Source of the DNA: Parachryseolinea silvisoli | GTDB lineage: Bacteria > Bacteroidota > Bacteroidia > Cytophagales > Cyclobacteriaceae | Assembly (NCBI RefSeq): GCF_021190955.1 | Contig: NZ_JAIOAO010000003.1 | Location: 868,001-932,000, forward strand | DNA: 64,000 nt | Reading direction: 5' to 3' | Shown here: one piece after another, positions 50,659 to 59,994 of the stretch | Position numbering within the stretch: position 1 is the first letter of the stretch | Layout of the letters: the number at the start of each line of letters is the position of its first letter | Translations under genes and position numbers: made by a program | Notes under the pieces: generated by a model | Database searches by the model: none | What the model was told of the DNA's origin: nothing | Seen by the model: only the letters and a program-made list of their open reading frames with translations

Positions 50659-51420
50659 TTATTTGAATCCACCAGTTACGTCGATTTCTTGTCCTGTTAC
50701 CAAACGAGCTTCATCACTTGAGAGGAATACCGCTACACTACCGATATCTTCTGCCGTCGCTAGCTGACCTAAAGCAGTACGGGTTATCATTGCGTTCACG
50801 TACGGGTTATCCGTATTCGGAAGCAATCCCAGGCTTGCGAGGCCTTCGGTCAAAATCATGCTAGGAATCAAAGAGTTTACACGAATTTTTTTAGGCCCTA
50901 ATTCCTGCGAGAGTGACCAGGTCAATAAACTCATCGCTGCTTTGGTCGCACCATAAACAGATAGTGTAGTTTCTGGTTTGGTAGCGGCAACCGAACTGAT
51001 ATTGATAATGCTGCCGCCTTTTTCATCAAAAAAATTAAGTGCTGCTTGCGAGGTTAATAACGTACCCAGGACATTGACATCGAACATCTTACGATATGCG
51101 TCCTTTGTAAAATCGCCGAGAGGCGTTGTCCAGTAAACTCCAGCATTATTCACCAAAATATCCAAGCCTCCGAATGTTTTTTTTGTTTCTTCGAAAAGTC
51201 GTGTTACATCCTTTGATTTAGAGACATCACCTTGGACAGCTATCGCAGTTCCTCCATTACCTGTAATTTCTTTAACCACCTTATCAGCGTCAGTTTTACT
51301 TGATGCATAGTTTACGACAACTTTGGCACCTGCAGCTCCGAGTTGTTTGGCAATACCTGCACCTATTCCTTTAGACGCTCCCGTTACAATTGCCACTTTG
51401 TTAGCCAATTTTTTACTCAT
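50659..51420 (-). CDS. SDR-family oxidoreductase
   Basis: A 253-residue short-chain dehydrogenase. The cofactor loop is VTGASKGIGAGIA (12-24), DILVNNAGVYW carries the NNAG motif, and the catalytic set is Ser in INISSVAATK with Y and K in VYGATKAA. An Asn-Tyr at the end of beta-2 (VVNYASSKTD) suggests NADP(H). The substrate is unknown. Codon choice is AT-richer than in the first 47 kb. It is the last of three minus-strand genes behind an AraC regulator. Confidence 0.88.
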   Translation of the reverse strand: MSKKLANKVAIVTGASKGIGAGIAKQLGAAGAKVVVNYASSKTDADKVVKEITGNGGTAIAVQGDVSKSKDVTRLFEETKKTFGGLDILVNNAGVYWTTPLGDFTKDAYRKMFDVNVLGTLLTSQAALNFFDEKGGSIINISSVAATKPETTLSVYGATKAAMSLLTWSLSQELGPKKIRVNSLIPSMILTEGLASLGLLPNTDNPYVNAMITRTALGQLATAEDIGSVAVFLSSDEARLVTGQEIDVTGGFK

Positions 51421-51500
51421 AGTTTTTTTTGTTTTTATTTATTTACCAATTGTTGATCATCTGATATTAGTGTCTAGCCTTTTTAGGCTACAACACATTG

Positions 51501-52283
51501 TTAATGCGCGTGTGTTGCGCTCGGTTTATGCTTGGGATTTGTCGGAAAGAGTGAACGGATAGTATCCAGCATCTCCTGATGCGAGGGTGGCGTAGTTCTA
51601 GTCATGAGGTTGTCTGTAGTCAGATCTCTGAGTTTACCTGCTCTTTCCCTGATGTTTTCGTTATCCGCCAGTGCTCGCTTCAGCTCGGTGGCGTTTAGCT
51701 CAGTACAGTATGAGGGCATACCGGGTTGATGTCTCCATGATTCCGACAGGCTGCCTGCATCGAGAGTATCAAAACCAATTTTGTTGACTAACCTGGAGAT
51801 AATTGCTTTTGCCTTTTCATCATCCCCTGAAATCGCCATCGCGATCCGACCAGATTCGCCCTTTTGTTTCGCGCGATTCTCTAGCGTATAGGATAACAGG
51901 TTATTGAAAGCCTTAACGACTGGTCTTCCTAATTGCTGCGAAACCCAAACGCTTTCTAGCTTTTCTGCAAAACCATTTTCCATATTGCCGTCGCGATACG
52001 GATAGTAGTTGGTCGTGTCAATGACGATCACATGATCGGGGACACCTGCGAATAATTTTTCAGGTAGGTGTGGTATTGCGTTTGTTGGAATTGATATGAC
52101 GATGATTTCTACATCTCGAACCACGTCGTTGATGCTTGCGGGAGCGACTCCTAATTGTGCAGCAGTACCCCTCAATTCATTCATCGGCATAGCGTTTGCT
52201 ACTTTAACTTTATGGCCAGCGGCAGCCGACTTCTTTGCAATGGTTCCTCCTAGAGCACCGGTGCCAATTATTCCTATTTTCAT
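51501..52283 (-). CDS. NADPH-binding F420-reductase-like oxidoreductase
   Basis: A 260-residue protein from the ATG at 52283; the frame extends 47 codons upstream, but the Rossmann motif KIGIIGTGALGGTIAKK starts right at this Met. VVRDVEIIVISIP and VIVIDTTNYYPYRDG fit the NADP oxidoreductase, coenzyme F420-dependent family, which in non-F420 organisms reduces other substrates. It lies between the AraC-type regulator and an SDR gene, all on the minus strand; a small inverted repeat TAGCC-TTTTTA-GGCTA is in the gap to the SDR gene. Confidence 0.82.
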   Translation of the reverse strand: MKIGIIGTGALGGTIAKKSAAAGHKVKVANAMPMNELRGTAAQLGVAPASINDVVRDVEIIVISIPTNAIPHLPEKLFAGVPDHVIVIDTTNYYPYRDGNMENGFAEKLESVWVSQQLGRPVVKAFNNLLSYTLENRAKQKGESGRIAMAISGDDEKAKAIISRLVNKIGFDTLDAGSLSESWRHQPGMPSYCTELNATELKRALADNENIRERAGKLRDLTTDNLMTRTTPPSHQEMLDTIRSLFPTNPKHKPSATHAH

Positions 52284-52582
52284 ATAGTTGTTTTTATCAC
52301 TTCGTTGCGTTAGCGTTGTTATCACGTTGTACTCCCGCTTTAAAGGCTGAAGTCGGCTTGAGAACGATGTGGTGAGCTTAACCGAAAGGCATGGATTTTC
52401 CTTTGCGAATATTTCGCGCACCAATATTCTCCCATATTTAGAGGATGATCAGAATATCCCCCGTCCTGATTTGGAGCGGGAAATAGATGAAATTTATCCG
52501 TCGTCTTTGAAAACATCGTAGGGCAAAGCTATGCCCTACCTATCAAAGAGAGGTTTTTAGATCAAATGAAAAAGTATTCGAT

Positions 52583-53518
52583 TCAACTATTTTGAGGTTT
52601 AAAGACGGGGATGCTTTCGTTGTTTCGAAATGACTTGGGTGTTTCTTTCGCATGCCGTTTAAAAAATGTAATGAAGTTATTGGGGTAGTCAAAGCCAAGC
52701 ATATAAGCGATCTCAGCAACGTCGGCGTTACTGTGTTTTAGAAGGGCTTTTGCTTCTGTTACCACTCTTGAGGCAATAATTTCAGAGGTCTTTTTTCCCG
52801 TCAGCTCCTTTACTGCGGCGTTTAGATAATTAACATGGATCGCCAACTCTTGTGCAAAATCATTCGGCGTTTTCAGCCGGATGGGATGCTCCACTGAGTC
52901 AATGGGGAATTGCTTTTCAAGTAGGTTGAAAAAGTTGGACAGGATGCGTATAGATGCGGACTTATTAGCGGACGTCCTTCGAGAACTGTTCTGAAACTTG
53001 AATGCTTTCTGGAGAAGCAATTGAAGGTAAGTCGCAAGTATATCGTACTTATGGTGATAGTCCCCTTGGATCTCCTCGTGCATGTCTTCAAAAATCCCAC
53101 GTATCTCCTCGGTAAGTTCGTCCGTGAGTGAAAAAACAGGGATAGATCCAGGGGTGAACAAAGCTGATTGTTGGAAGTAGTCCTTGTTCAGTAGTTTTGA
53201 TTGAAAGTAGCTGTCGAAGTAGCAATAATAAGACGGTCTTTCTTCGGACAATGACTGCCAGTAATAAGGAATAGTGGGGTTAAAGAAGATCAAGACATTT
53301 CCGTCTATCTTAATATATTCATCCTTTATCTGCAGGATGCCGGTGCCCCTGATCAGTGAAATCTTGTAAAAATCGCTCCTGTGCATGGGTCTCGTCCGTT
53401 CACAGATTTCGGACTGATTAAAAACGTTGAAATGGTTCACTTCCGCCAATAGTCGATATTCTGCTAAGCAGGCGGTGTTGGTAGCCACTAAATCCTTTAA
53501 GCCAGTTATTTCTTGCAT
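52583..53518 (-). CDS. AraC-family transcriptional regulator
   Basis: A 311-residue regulator with an N-terminal cupin-like sensing domain (about 20-140) and a C-terminal pair of helix-turn-helix motifs (about 215-305; VAEIAYMLGFDYPNNFITFFKRH, ending TPKSFR). It lies 300 bases upstream of the two oxidoreductase genes on the same strand and probably controls them. The 299-base gap (52284-52582) holds no other gene. Confidence 0.88.
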   Translation of the reverse strand: MQEITGLKDLVATNTACLAEYRLLAEVNHFNVFNQSEICERTRPMHRSDFYKISLIRGTGILQIKDEYIKIDGNVLIFFNPTIPYYWQSLSEERPSYYCYFDSYFQSKLLNKDYFQQSALFTPGSIPVFSLTDELTEEIRGIFEDMHEEIQGDYHHKYDILATYLQLLLQKAFKFQNSSRRTSANKSASIRILSNFFNLLEKQFPIDSVEHPIRLKTPNDFAQELAIHVNYLNAAVKELTGKKTSEIIASRVVTEAKALLKHSNADVAEIAYMLGFDYPNNFITFFKRHAKETPKSFRNNESIPVFKPQNS

Positions 53519-53749
53519 TTTGCAAAGGTATTCAAATCAAAGTATCGGCAGAATCGTTGATATTAAAAAGTCGGGTGAATTCTCTATTGTAGATATCGCA
53601 TACCATTGTTTCAAATTCCTTGTCGTTGCCGGGTAGTGGAAAGCCATGCTGCCAGCTTCGCATTGCTTGTTTATGTTTCGTCCTGGATCAAGTGTTATTA
53701 CCCGGACGTGTTCGCGGGTGCATTACTCAACAGCATGCCGCTTGGATTT

Positions 53750-53811
53750 TATTTTCGATTTAGAAGCAAGCTTTTCGGAGTTTGCTTTCATATTTTTGAT
53801 CCTTTCGAATT
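53750..53811. repeat. Diverged copy C of the tRNA-Glu 3' flank
   Basis: TTTTCGATTTAGAAGCAAGC, then CTTTTCGGAGTTTGCTTTCA and TTTTTGATCCTTTCGAATTT align with the flank of tRNA-Glu at 47670-47725 with scattered changes; the hairpin is partly lost. It lies in the spacer 53519-53963, which otherwise shows nothing I can support. Confidence 0.65.
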
Positions 53812-53963
53812 TTTCAATTCTATTCGCTGGACGGTCGAGACGAATTCATGTTGTTAGTAGACATTCTGCCGCTTACCTCGACTGTTTTAATGCAGATGTA
53901 AGAAATCTGATTCCGCTACTTTGGCCGCAGCGTCTTCTTTTTTATCTTTCGCTATACTCCACA

Positions 53964-54419
53964 ATGCCTATGTTTCATTTTTTCTATCAGCACTTTAGGT
54001 TTATTCTCCTACTTGCCATGATGTTGTTGCAGGGTTCCAAGTGTGTTTTTGCGCAAAGCAGAAGTATTGAGTCGTGTCTTGCAATAGTCGACACACTAAC
54101 CCAAATGGAAGTATTCACGACCGACAAAATGCCCACCGTGGCGGGCGGAATGGAAGCGTTGGGGAAGGAGGTATCGAAAAGGATTAAATATCCGCATTTA
54201 CCCCATTATCCAATAGACTCAAAAGTGATCATTGCCTTTGTTATAGATAAAGACGGACACATGAAAGGAAAGAGGATTCTTAAAGATATCGAAGGAACCG
54301 ATTTGGGAAAACAACTATTGGACATCATCGATGACATGACCTGGCATCCGGCAACGTGTGGGGGGAAGGTAGTGCCAACGATCCAGATCATACCGATGAT
54401 TGTGGACATCGCCCCATAA
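53964..54419 (+). CDS. TonB C-terminal-like secreted protein
   Basis: A 151-residue protein from the ATG at 53964; the longer frame to 53646 would include the tRNA-flank repeat and is rejected. A signal peptide (about 1-26, ending VFAQ) precedes a domain with the TonB C-terminal pattern: VIIAFVIDKDGHMKGKRILK, then DDMTWHPATCGGKVVPTIQ. There is no proline-rich linker, so it is a single secreted TonB-like domain, as often seen in Bacteroidota. Function unknown. Confidence 0.75.
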   Translation: MPMFHFFYQHFRFILLLAMMLLQGSKCVFAQSRSIESCLAIVDTLTQMEVFTTDKMPTVAGGMEALGKEVSKRIKYPHLPHYPIDSKVIIAFVIDKDGHMKGKRILKDIEGTDLGKQLLDIIDDMTWHPATCGGKVVPTIQIIPMIVDIAP

Positions 54420-54502
54420 AGATATATGCTTGTCTTTGATTCCGGTCAGTCAACGCACCGGGTTTTCGTCTGCCATAAAATTATTGAAAATCGTAGTTAG
54501 CA

Positions 54503-54537
54503 CGCATGCAGAACCCTAGGCTACAAAAAAAAGCATA
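54503..54537. repeat. Short copy of the palindromic family's right half
   Basis: GCACGCATGCAGAACCC followed by GGCTACAAAAAAAAGC matches the start of repeat D2 (GCACGAATGCAGCACCC...GGTCTAC). It lies upstream of the small gene at 54630. Confidence 0.45.
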
Positions 54538-54629
54538 GGGTCTCGCTTACGGCTGTGAGGCAAACACCTTGGTTTGAATAATGCGGATGTCTTATATTAG
54601 CTCGCTAACAGTGACCTTATTAAGATACA

Positions 54630-55088
54630 ATGGGATACAATTTAAATGCGTTTCTGGGTCGACCAGATGAACTGAAAATTATTGAAACAAGATTTCGAAC
54701 TTCTAAAGTTATCCAGCTGACATCTGACATTGCTTTAATCCCAATGACTGAAGAATTATTTGATGAGATAAATAACTATCGCACGGGCAATGACATCGGT
54801 AGGTGGCAATTTCTTACGGGTAATGTTGAAAAGGAGATACTAGCGTTGGTTGGTAATGATATGGTCGCATACTTTGAAGTTGATTACTTTGGTGGAGTAG
54901 GAGGACAGAGCGGCATCATTTGGAAGGAACGGACAAGGATTTTCGAAATGGAATCCCAGCAAGATGTTGTTAATGCAATTCTCAGACAATTTGGCGTGGT
55001 AAAAGAAAAAGGAAAGAGAGACGAATTCGATACAGTTGGCCTCGGCCGACAAAGAAAGACAGAAGACTGGATTTCAGAAACAGAGTAA
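54630..55088 (+). CDS. Small orphan protein, unknown function
   Basis: A 152-residue soluble protein (MGYNLNAFLGRPDELKIIE at the start; EVDYFGGVGGQSGIIWKERT in the middle). Similar small proteins occur as orphan or immunity-like genes in Bacteroidota, but I cannot name a family. It is AT-rich compared with the core genes and is followed by palindromic repeat D3, as the other two small orphan genes of this region are followed by related repeats. Confidence 0.6.
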   Translation: MGYNLNAFLGRPDELKIIETRFRTSKVIQLTSDIALIPMTEELFDEINNYRTGNDIGRWQFLTGNVEKEILALVGNDMVAYFEVDYFGGVGGQSGIIWKERTRIFEMESQQDVVNAILRQFGVVKEKGKRDEFDTVGLGRQRKTEDWISETE

Positions 55089-55246
55089 GGTGAGACAGCT
55101 ACCAACAATAAATATAATCCGTGTTGGCCAAATGCGTTAGTACCAAAGCATGTTGACAGCTCCAGGAGGCTGGGATGATTCCCAGTAGGGAGGGGCAAAA
55201 GATACCAGCATAGGTGGGCTAATGATCGTTAGAGCGGTAAGCGAAG

Positions 55247-55476
55247 AGAATTCATCGAACCGTAATTCCATGAATTTGACAAGATTTTTAAAAGACAAAT
55301 TCATTATAGATTTTGTTCGCGGTTATGCCTCTGGCAATATTGAAGGGGTGAAGCGAATTCATCGAACTGGTAGGTCGCTGAATTTTGTGAAGTTTTCGAT
55401 CATTGGTTCGATAATGGTAGCACACCCTCTACTCATCATAAAAAGCCTGAAATCTTAACTGATTTCAGGTTTTTTT
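55247..55476. repeat. Palindromic repeat D3 and an adjacent partial copy
   Basis: A partial left arm (TTCATCGAACCGTAATTCC, 55251-55269) and about 110 bases later a full copy, ATCGAACTGGTAGG...ATTGGTTCGATAATGG (55360-55417), followed by CTCTACTCATC and a strong hairpin CCTGAAATC-TTAACT-GATTTCAGG with a T run (55446-55476). The larger spacer 55089-56062 holds no convincing gene. Confidence 0.65.
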
Positions 55477-55759
55477 GTGTTCGATAATTCCCGTTCAATA
55501 TATTATTTGCCGGTATCGACCTATACCTCGCCGTAGAGTAATTCGAAGAATGGTCTGGTCTTTTATTTCTGTCGGAATGATAAGAGTTCGGCAACTTCTA
55601 AGGGATCAATTCGCTGGTAATAGTTTTGTTACGTGCAGGTACCACTGCGTTAGTTTTAATCCTGTCGGGTGCCGTCATTATCTAATCTTCTCGTCTTCCG
55701 GTCATTCTACACATGGTATGCCTGTTCGTCCGAGGTCCCATTAGGGGATTGCAACTAAA

Positions 55760-56020
55760 TTAGATATATTCAATAATACCCAGACGGTATGTAGCGTCAA
55801 ACTGGAATTTTAGGCCGAAGCCGATTAAAGTTAGAAAACTTAGAAGCAATTCAGAATATACTAGTTTTTCTCGATTGACGAGCGGCTTGAATAGAATGAC
55901 GGTGAAAAAGCTTGTAAGGCTGTAGCAAACGAAAGCAATTGAGATGTTTGAGTCTCTCGGGCAACATTTGACGGATGTACGTTTTCGGAAACATATCGAG
56001 CCTTTGCGCTCCGCATTCAA
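55760..56020 (-). pseudogene. Possible remnant of a membrane-protein gene
   Basis: An 86-codon frame with two hydrophobic stretches (AFVCYSLTSFFTVILF and LLLSFLTLIGFGLKF) in the gene-poor gap before the ABC permease. It may be a short real protein or a decayed fragment; there is no family match and no operon partner. Low confidence. Confidence 0.2.
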
Positions 56021-56062
56021 AGGCCGTCCTTTCTTATGACTGCGGTCTCCAAAAGCGAAGGA

Positions 56063-58465
56063 CTACTCGCTCCTCAAATTCCTGGCAGGATCTTCAAGCG
56101 CGGCACGCCACGTTTGTGAGAGAATCGTAACCAGGCCAATCGTTAGAAGGAACGCAAAGCATAGCGTCAGGTCTGCCGCTCCGACCGATACACGGTTAGC
56201 AAAGTTCGCCAGGAATATGGTGCTAAGGAGGTAGCCGACAGGCAAGGCAATAGCGCCTGAAACGATTAGCAACCTAAAGAAGCTTGTTGATAAAAGGCTG
56301 ACGACGTTACCAACGCTAGCACCCAGAATTTTGTGTACGCTCACTTCCTTCCGGCGAGTTTCTACCGTATAAACTACCAGTCCGAGCAGGCCGAGCGATG
56401 CGATGGTTACCGTCATAAAGCCAAGGAAGCCCAGCAAGGAAATTTCGGCCGACTGGTCATTGCCCTTTCTCATTTCTTCGTCCAGCCAGATGGGTTCAAA
56501 TGAAGCTGACGGGTTTAGCTTCTTCCATTCTTCCTTAAGTTTGGCGGTCAGGGCAGGGCTGGCCTGCTCGGTCTTAAGTGCGATGAATTGAAGCTTGTCA
56601 CGATTGTTCTGAAGCACAAGAGGCGGTATCGGATTTCCGTAACCATGTATATAGAAATCTTTTACAACACCAGCGATCGTTACAGGAATGGAATCCTGGA
56701 GATAAATAACGGATCCTATGGCGGCGTCCGGTCCATTAAATTCAAACGCTGCGACAGCTTTCTGGTTGACGACGACCGTCTGCGCATGATCCGGTAGTGC
56801 AGATCCTGCAACGATCTCAAGTTCCATCATTTTCATCCATTCCGCGGTGCTGGAATGGTATTCCATAGAGAGGCCCTGCTCATCACGGTTGCTTCGCGAA
56901 ACCTTTACTTGGTTGGTTGCGCCAACCGACCCGGACGTTAGCGCGGTGCCTCTCACGCCGGGCAACGTACGAAACGCTGTTTCAGCCGCTTCCGGATGAC
57001 TGCCTGCGGGGACGAGCGCCACGCCAGCCGTTGTAAAACCTACATCGGCATTGGCCATGTAGTCGAACTGCCTGTAAAATGTCGCAAGGAACACCAGAAT
57101 CACGAGCGATAATGAGAACTGAAATACTGTTAGCGCCTTCCGTAGCGAAATACCACCCATGAGCTTATGATTGCCAACGCCCCGGAGAACACGGGCAGGC
57201 TGGAAAGCCGACAATATCCAGGCGGGCAGTGCCCCGGCCAGCATGCCGACGAATACTGCAAATCCTACGAACATCAGGAGTAACCTCAGGCTGATGGTTA
57301 CGTCGGGCACCATTTCGTAGCCGTCGTTAAATGGCTTGTACTGCAGAATAGGAGCGAGAATAACATTTGCCAGGAACAGGGCTATAAAGGCGAGAAGAAT
57401 GGCTTCGGTTACGTACTGCGCAACAATCTGCCAGCGTTGGGCGCCCGAGAGCTTACGAATACCAACTTCTTTACCGCGCGTTAGAGCCCGTGCAACAGAA
57501 AGATTTGTATAGTTGAAGCACGCCGCAAGCAGAATGATGAGCACAATGCCGCCTTCGGCAAGCAACGACCCCCGTGATGGCCCGCGGCTGATCTCTCGCT
57601 GCAGATCAGATGCCTGGGGAGTAATGGACGATAACGCCTGCAGATCAAAGCTTAGTCTGCCGCCGGAAAGGTCCTTGTTCAACGCTGCGGCAATACCGGA
57701 GAGCTTGTTCGACAGTCCCCGCTTCGCAAGGTCAGTATCGAGCCGTACGTAGGTATAACCGTACTCAAATGAATCCCATGAGTCCAGCTTCTTTGGAAGT
57801 GCTCCCATATGCTCCAGCCCAGGCACTGTGGTCATGGAAACCAGCATGTCATATTGAATGTGCGACTTAGACGGAGCGGCATCTATTACACCCGCTACTG
57901 AAAATTCACCCCAGCCCGTGAGGGTCAGTGTCTTTCCCGTTGGATCGGCGGTGCCAAAGAATCGTTCGGCCTGCGACGGGCTTAAGAACAGGGATCGAGG
58001 CTCGGCAAGCGCCGATGTCTTACCATACTTTAGGGTAAATGCGAATAATTCAAAAAACGAAGGATCAGTGAATGCTACGTTCACATCAAATTCATGGTGT
58101 GACGCGTCCATTGCTGTTGTGGAAGCCGGGTAAAAATGCGTGACAGGTCGTCGAAGGCTGTCATCCTGTAAAGTTTGTTTGAGTGGTAGCGGTGAGCTGG
58201 CCAGTTTCCAGCTGTTTCCCTGTTGGTCCTCAACATCCGAAATGATCCTGTAGAGCGTTCCAGGATCGCGATGAAAGTTATCGTATCGCAAGGCATCGTC
58301 TATCCGGATCAATACGATCATACACACGGACATGCTAAGCGCAAGCCCAAAGATGTTGATCGAAGAGAAGAGTTTATTCTTGAGCAGGCTTCGCCAAGCC
58401 ATTACGACGTAATTCTTAAGCATATGTGAGCGTTCTTCAAGTTTCAAAAAAGCTTTTTTTGACAT
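56063..58465 (-). CDS. ABC transporter permease, MacB/FtsX type
   Basis: An 800-residue permease with two FtsX domains, as in many Bacteroidota. A first helix (INIFGLALSMSVCMIVLI, about 37-55) is followed by a periplasmic MacB-type domain (about 60-285), three helices with an FtsX domain (about 305-430), another periplasmic domain (about 470-680) and the final three helices (about 690-795). The frame allows ATG starts at 58465 or 58423; relatives usually begin MLKNY, which fits 58423. No ATP-binding partner is in the window, so it probably works with an ATPase encoded elsewhere. Substrate unknown. Confidence 0.88.
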   Translation of the reverse strand: MSKKAFLKLEERSHMLKNYVVMAWRSLLKNKLFSSINIFGLALSMSVCMIVLIRIDDALRYDNFHRDPGTLYRIISDVEDQQGNSWKLASSPLPLKQTLQDDSLRRPVTHFYPASTTAMDASHHEFDVNVAFTDPSFFELFAFTLKYGKTSALAEPRSLFLSPSQAERFFGTADPTGKTLTLTGWGEFSVAGVIDAAPSKSHIQYDMLVSMTTVPGLEHMGALPKKLDSWDSFEYGYTYVRLDTDLAKRGLSNKLSGIAAALNKDLSGGRLSFDLQALSSITPQASDLQREISRGPSRGSLLAEGGIVLIILLAACFNYTNLSVARALTRGKEVGIRKLSGAQRWQIVAQYVTEAILLAFIALFLANVILAPILQYKPFNDGYEMVPDVTISLRLLLMFVGFAVFVGMLAGALPAWILSAFQPARVLRGVGNHKLMGGISLRKALTVFQFSLSLVILVFLATFYRQFDYMANADVGFTTAGVALVPAGSHPEAAETAFRTLPGVRGTALTSGSVGATNQVKVSRSNRDEQGLSMEYHSSTAEWMKMMELEIVAGSALPDHAQTVVVNQKAVAAFEFNGPDAAIGSVIYLQDSIPVTIAGVVKDFYIHGYGNPIPPLVLQNNRDKLQFIALKTEQASPALTAKLKEEWKKLNPSASFEPIWLDEEMRKGNDQSAEISLLGFLGFMTVTIASLGLLGLVVYTVETRRKEVSVHKILGASVGNVVSLLSTSFFRLLIVSGAIALPVGYLLSTIFLANFANRVSVGAADLTLCFAFLLTIGLVTILSQTWRAALEDPARNLRSE

Positions 58466-58596
58466 GGAGAAACGGATTTGAAGTTCCGATTCAATACGTT
58501 AACGGACAGTGACGATCGAACGCGGACGGAAGGTTCAACGGAAAATCATGACATTTGGGGATTTCCCTGGAAACGAGAATTTTCAATCATAACCGC

Positions 58597-58720
58597 CAAT
58601 TCACGCAAATTTTGGCACTCTTGAAGGAATTTCGGTTCGATATTTGGCTCGTAGGGTCTATATTTTCGATTTAAGAGCAAACTTTTCGGAGTTTGCTTTT
58701 TTATTTTGGATCCTTCTCGA
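58597..58720. repeat. Repeat B: palindromic-family right arm joined to tRNA-Glu 3' flank
   Basis: AATTTCGGTTCGATATTTGG (family D right arm) runs into GGTCTATATTTTCGATT and then a nearly perfect copy of the tRNA-Glu flank with its terminator hairpin (58661-58718). One extra T is the main difference from copy A at 47670. It joins the two repeat families and lies directly upstream of the small gene at 58773. Confidence 0.75.
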
Positions 58721-58772
58721 ATTTTGCGATGTTAATATACTCAACGAATTGTGAAGAACAAGGCCATCACCC

Positions 58773-59198
58773 ATGCATGAAGGAGACCCTGTAACCGGTG
58801 AGACGTTGAGAATGGAGTGGGAAGCGATTCTCTCCACATTTAGCGCTGACGGTATGCCTCGTCCAATCAGGACACTGATACGTCACATGATCAGTCACGG
58901 GTATGATCAAATATTTGTACCCGGTAGCTCACTATTTACACTACTCGTTTCTGTTCCAGTTAGCAACAAGGTAGATTACTCATACACACTACGTGTGGAT
59001 TATGACGAACGGATACAAATTATGAAATTTAATTTTCTTGAAAGGGCGGATTTTAAACAAGAGCATTCGGATGGTGCAAGACCGGCTACGTGGGAAGAAA
59101 CCTGCCAGGCATCCGAAGGAACTATTATTCTTGAAGAATTTCTGAATAGTGGCAATATTTTTAATGAGGCGATCATTCAACACATGAGGCGCCGGTAG
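58773..59198 (+). CDS. Small orphan protein, unknown function
   Basis: A 141-residue soluble protein. It starts MHEGDPVTGETLRMEWEA and has an alternating alpha/beta look with no known motif. It sits between repeat B (53 bases upstream) and repeat D4 (about 110 bases downstream), the same repeat-gene-repeat arrangement as the genes at 49754 and 54630. AT-richer than the core genome. Confidence 0.55.
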   Translation: MHEGDPVTGETLRMEWEAILSTFSADGMPRPIRTLIRHMISHGYDQIFVPGSSLFTLLVSVPVSNKVDYSYTLRVDYDERIQIMKFNFLERADFKQEHSDGARPATWEETCQASEGTIILEEFLNSGNIFNEAIIQHMRRR

Positions 59199-59309
59199 GT
59201 GCGGTGACATTATGAACATTACCTTTGCTCGCATGAAGCAAGTAGCGTGACCGAGACTCTGCGGGATGCGACATCGGTGAGCGCATTAAGATGGATAAGG
59301 TGAATGGAA

Positions 59310-59421
59310 CTCATCGAACCGGTAATTCTTTGAATTGGTCAAATTTCCAATAACTTCGTTCGATAATAGTAGCTCACGGTCTACTACTAAAAAGCCTTCT
59401 AATTGTTAAAATTGGAAGGCT
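59310..59421. repeat. Palindromic repeat D4 with hairpin
   Basis: TCATCGAACCGGTAATTCTT...CGTTCGATAATAG (59311-59368), then AGCTCACGGTCTACTACTAA and the hairpin AAGCCTTCTAATT-GTTAA-AATTGGAAGGCT (59391-59421). The hairpin here lacks a T run. Confidence 0.7.
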
Positions 59422-59994
59422 GAGGCTGATAGCGTCACTATCTTTCTGTTCGATAAGAATTTCAACTTCCTAGACGCTACCTGGGATCAGATCGCCGTTG
59501 ATTACGGATGGGTACTCTATATCGCGGTGATAGACGCGTTTGATTTTTGACCACTAAAAGTTACTGTCTACTCGAAGAAGGCTACGCCTACGTTACCTGA
59601 GCAACGAAAGTCCTGCGTAAGTCGGTCTATATGACCTTTTCCCTCATTGTTTTTGAAATTGATGATGGCGATTACTTCTGATGGTCAGTGGTTTTTGGTG
59701 TCATTGCACTATCTTCAAATTCGCCAAATCAGGTAAAAGCGAGCAGCCGCTTATTGCGGGCTAGGTCGCTACGATCTTTTGAACATGTATTCTTCAAGCG
59801 CCCCTTTGTTAAATGCTTTAATCCCATTTTTCAATTTCTTGTTTGGCTTTTCGCCTTGAACCCCGACTTGAGTAGATACATTCAAAAGGAATAGGACGGC
59901 AGCGATAACTTTTGCATATTCCACTTCTAGTCATTCTCACACACCGGACTTTCCATATGTTCGAAGCGCCTTTCAATACTTAAATAATTTATAT
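59422..59994. other. Gene-free AT-rich stretch
   Basis: No convincing gene, RNA or repeat is seen here. Short open frames (e.g. 59688-59894) have no start context, no family pattern and biased composition, so they are not called. Confidence 0.5.

Noticed and set aside
53646-53963. N-terminal extension of the TonB-like gene
   Set aside because: It runs through a diverged copy of the tRNA-Glu terminator repeat, and a signal peptide starts at the later ATG.
55222-55744. Two short plus-strand frames (78 and 89 codons)
   Set aside because: They cover palindromic repeat D3 and its hairpin; their sequences are translations of the repeat.
59688-59894. Short plus-strand frame of 68 codons
   Set aside because: No recognisable protein pattern or promoter; lies in gene-free AT-rich DNA.
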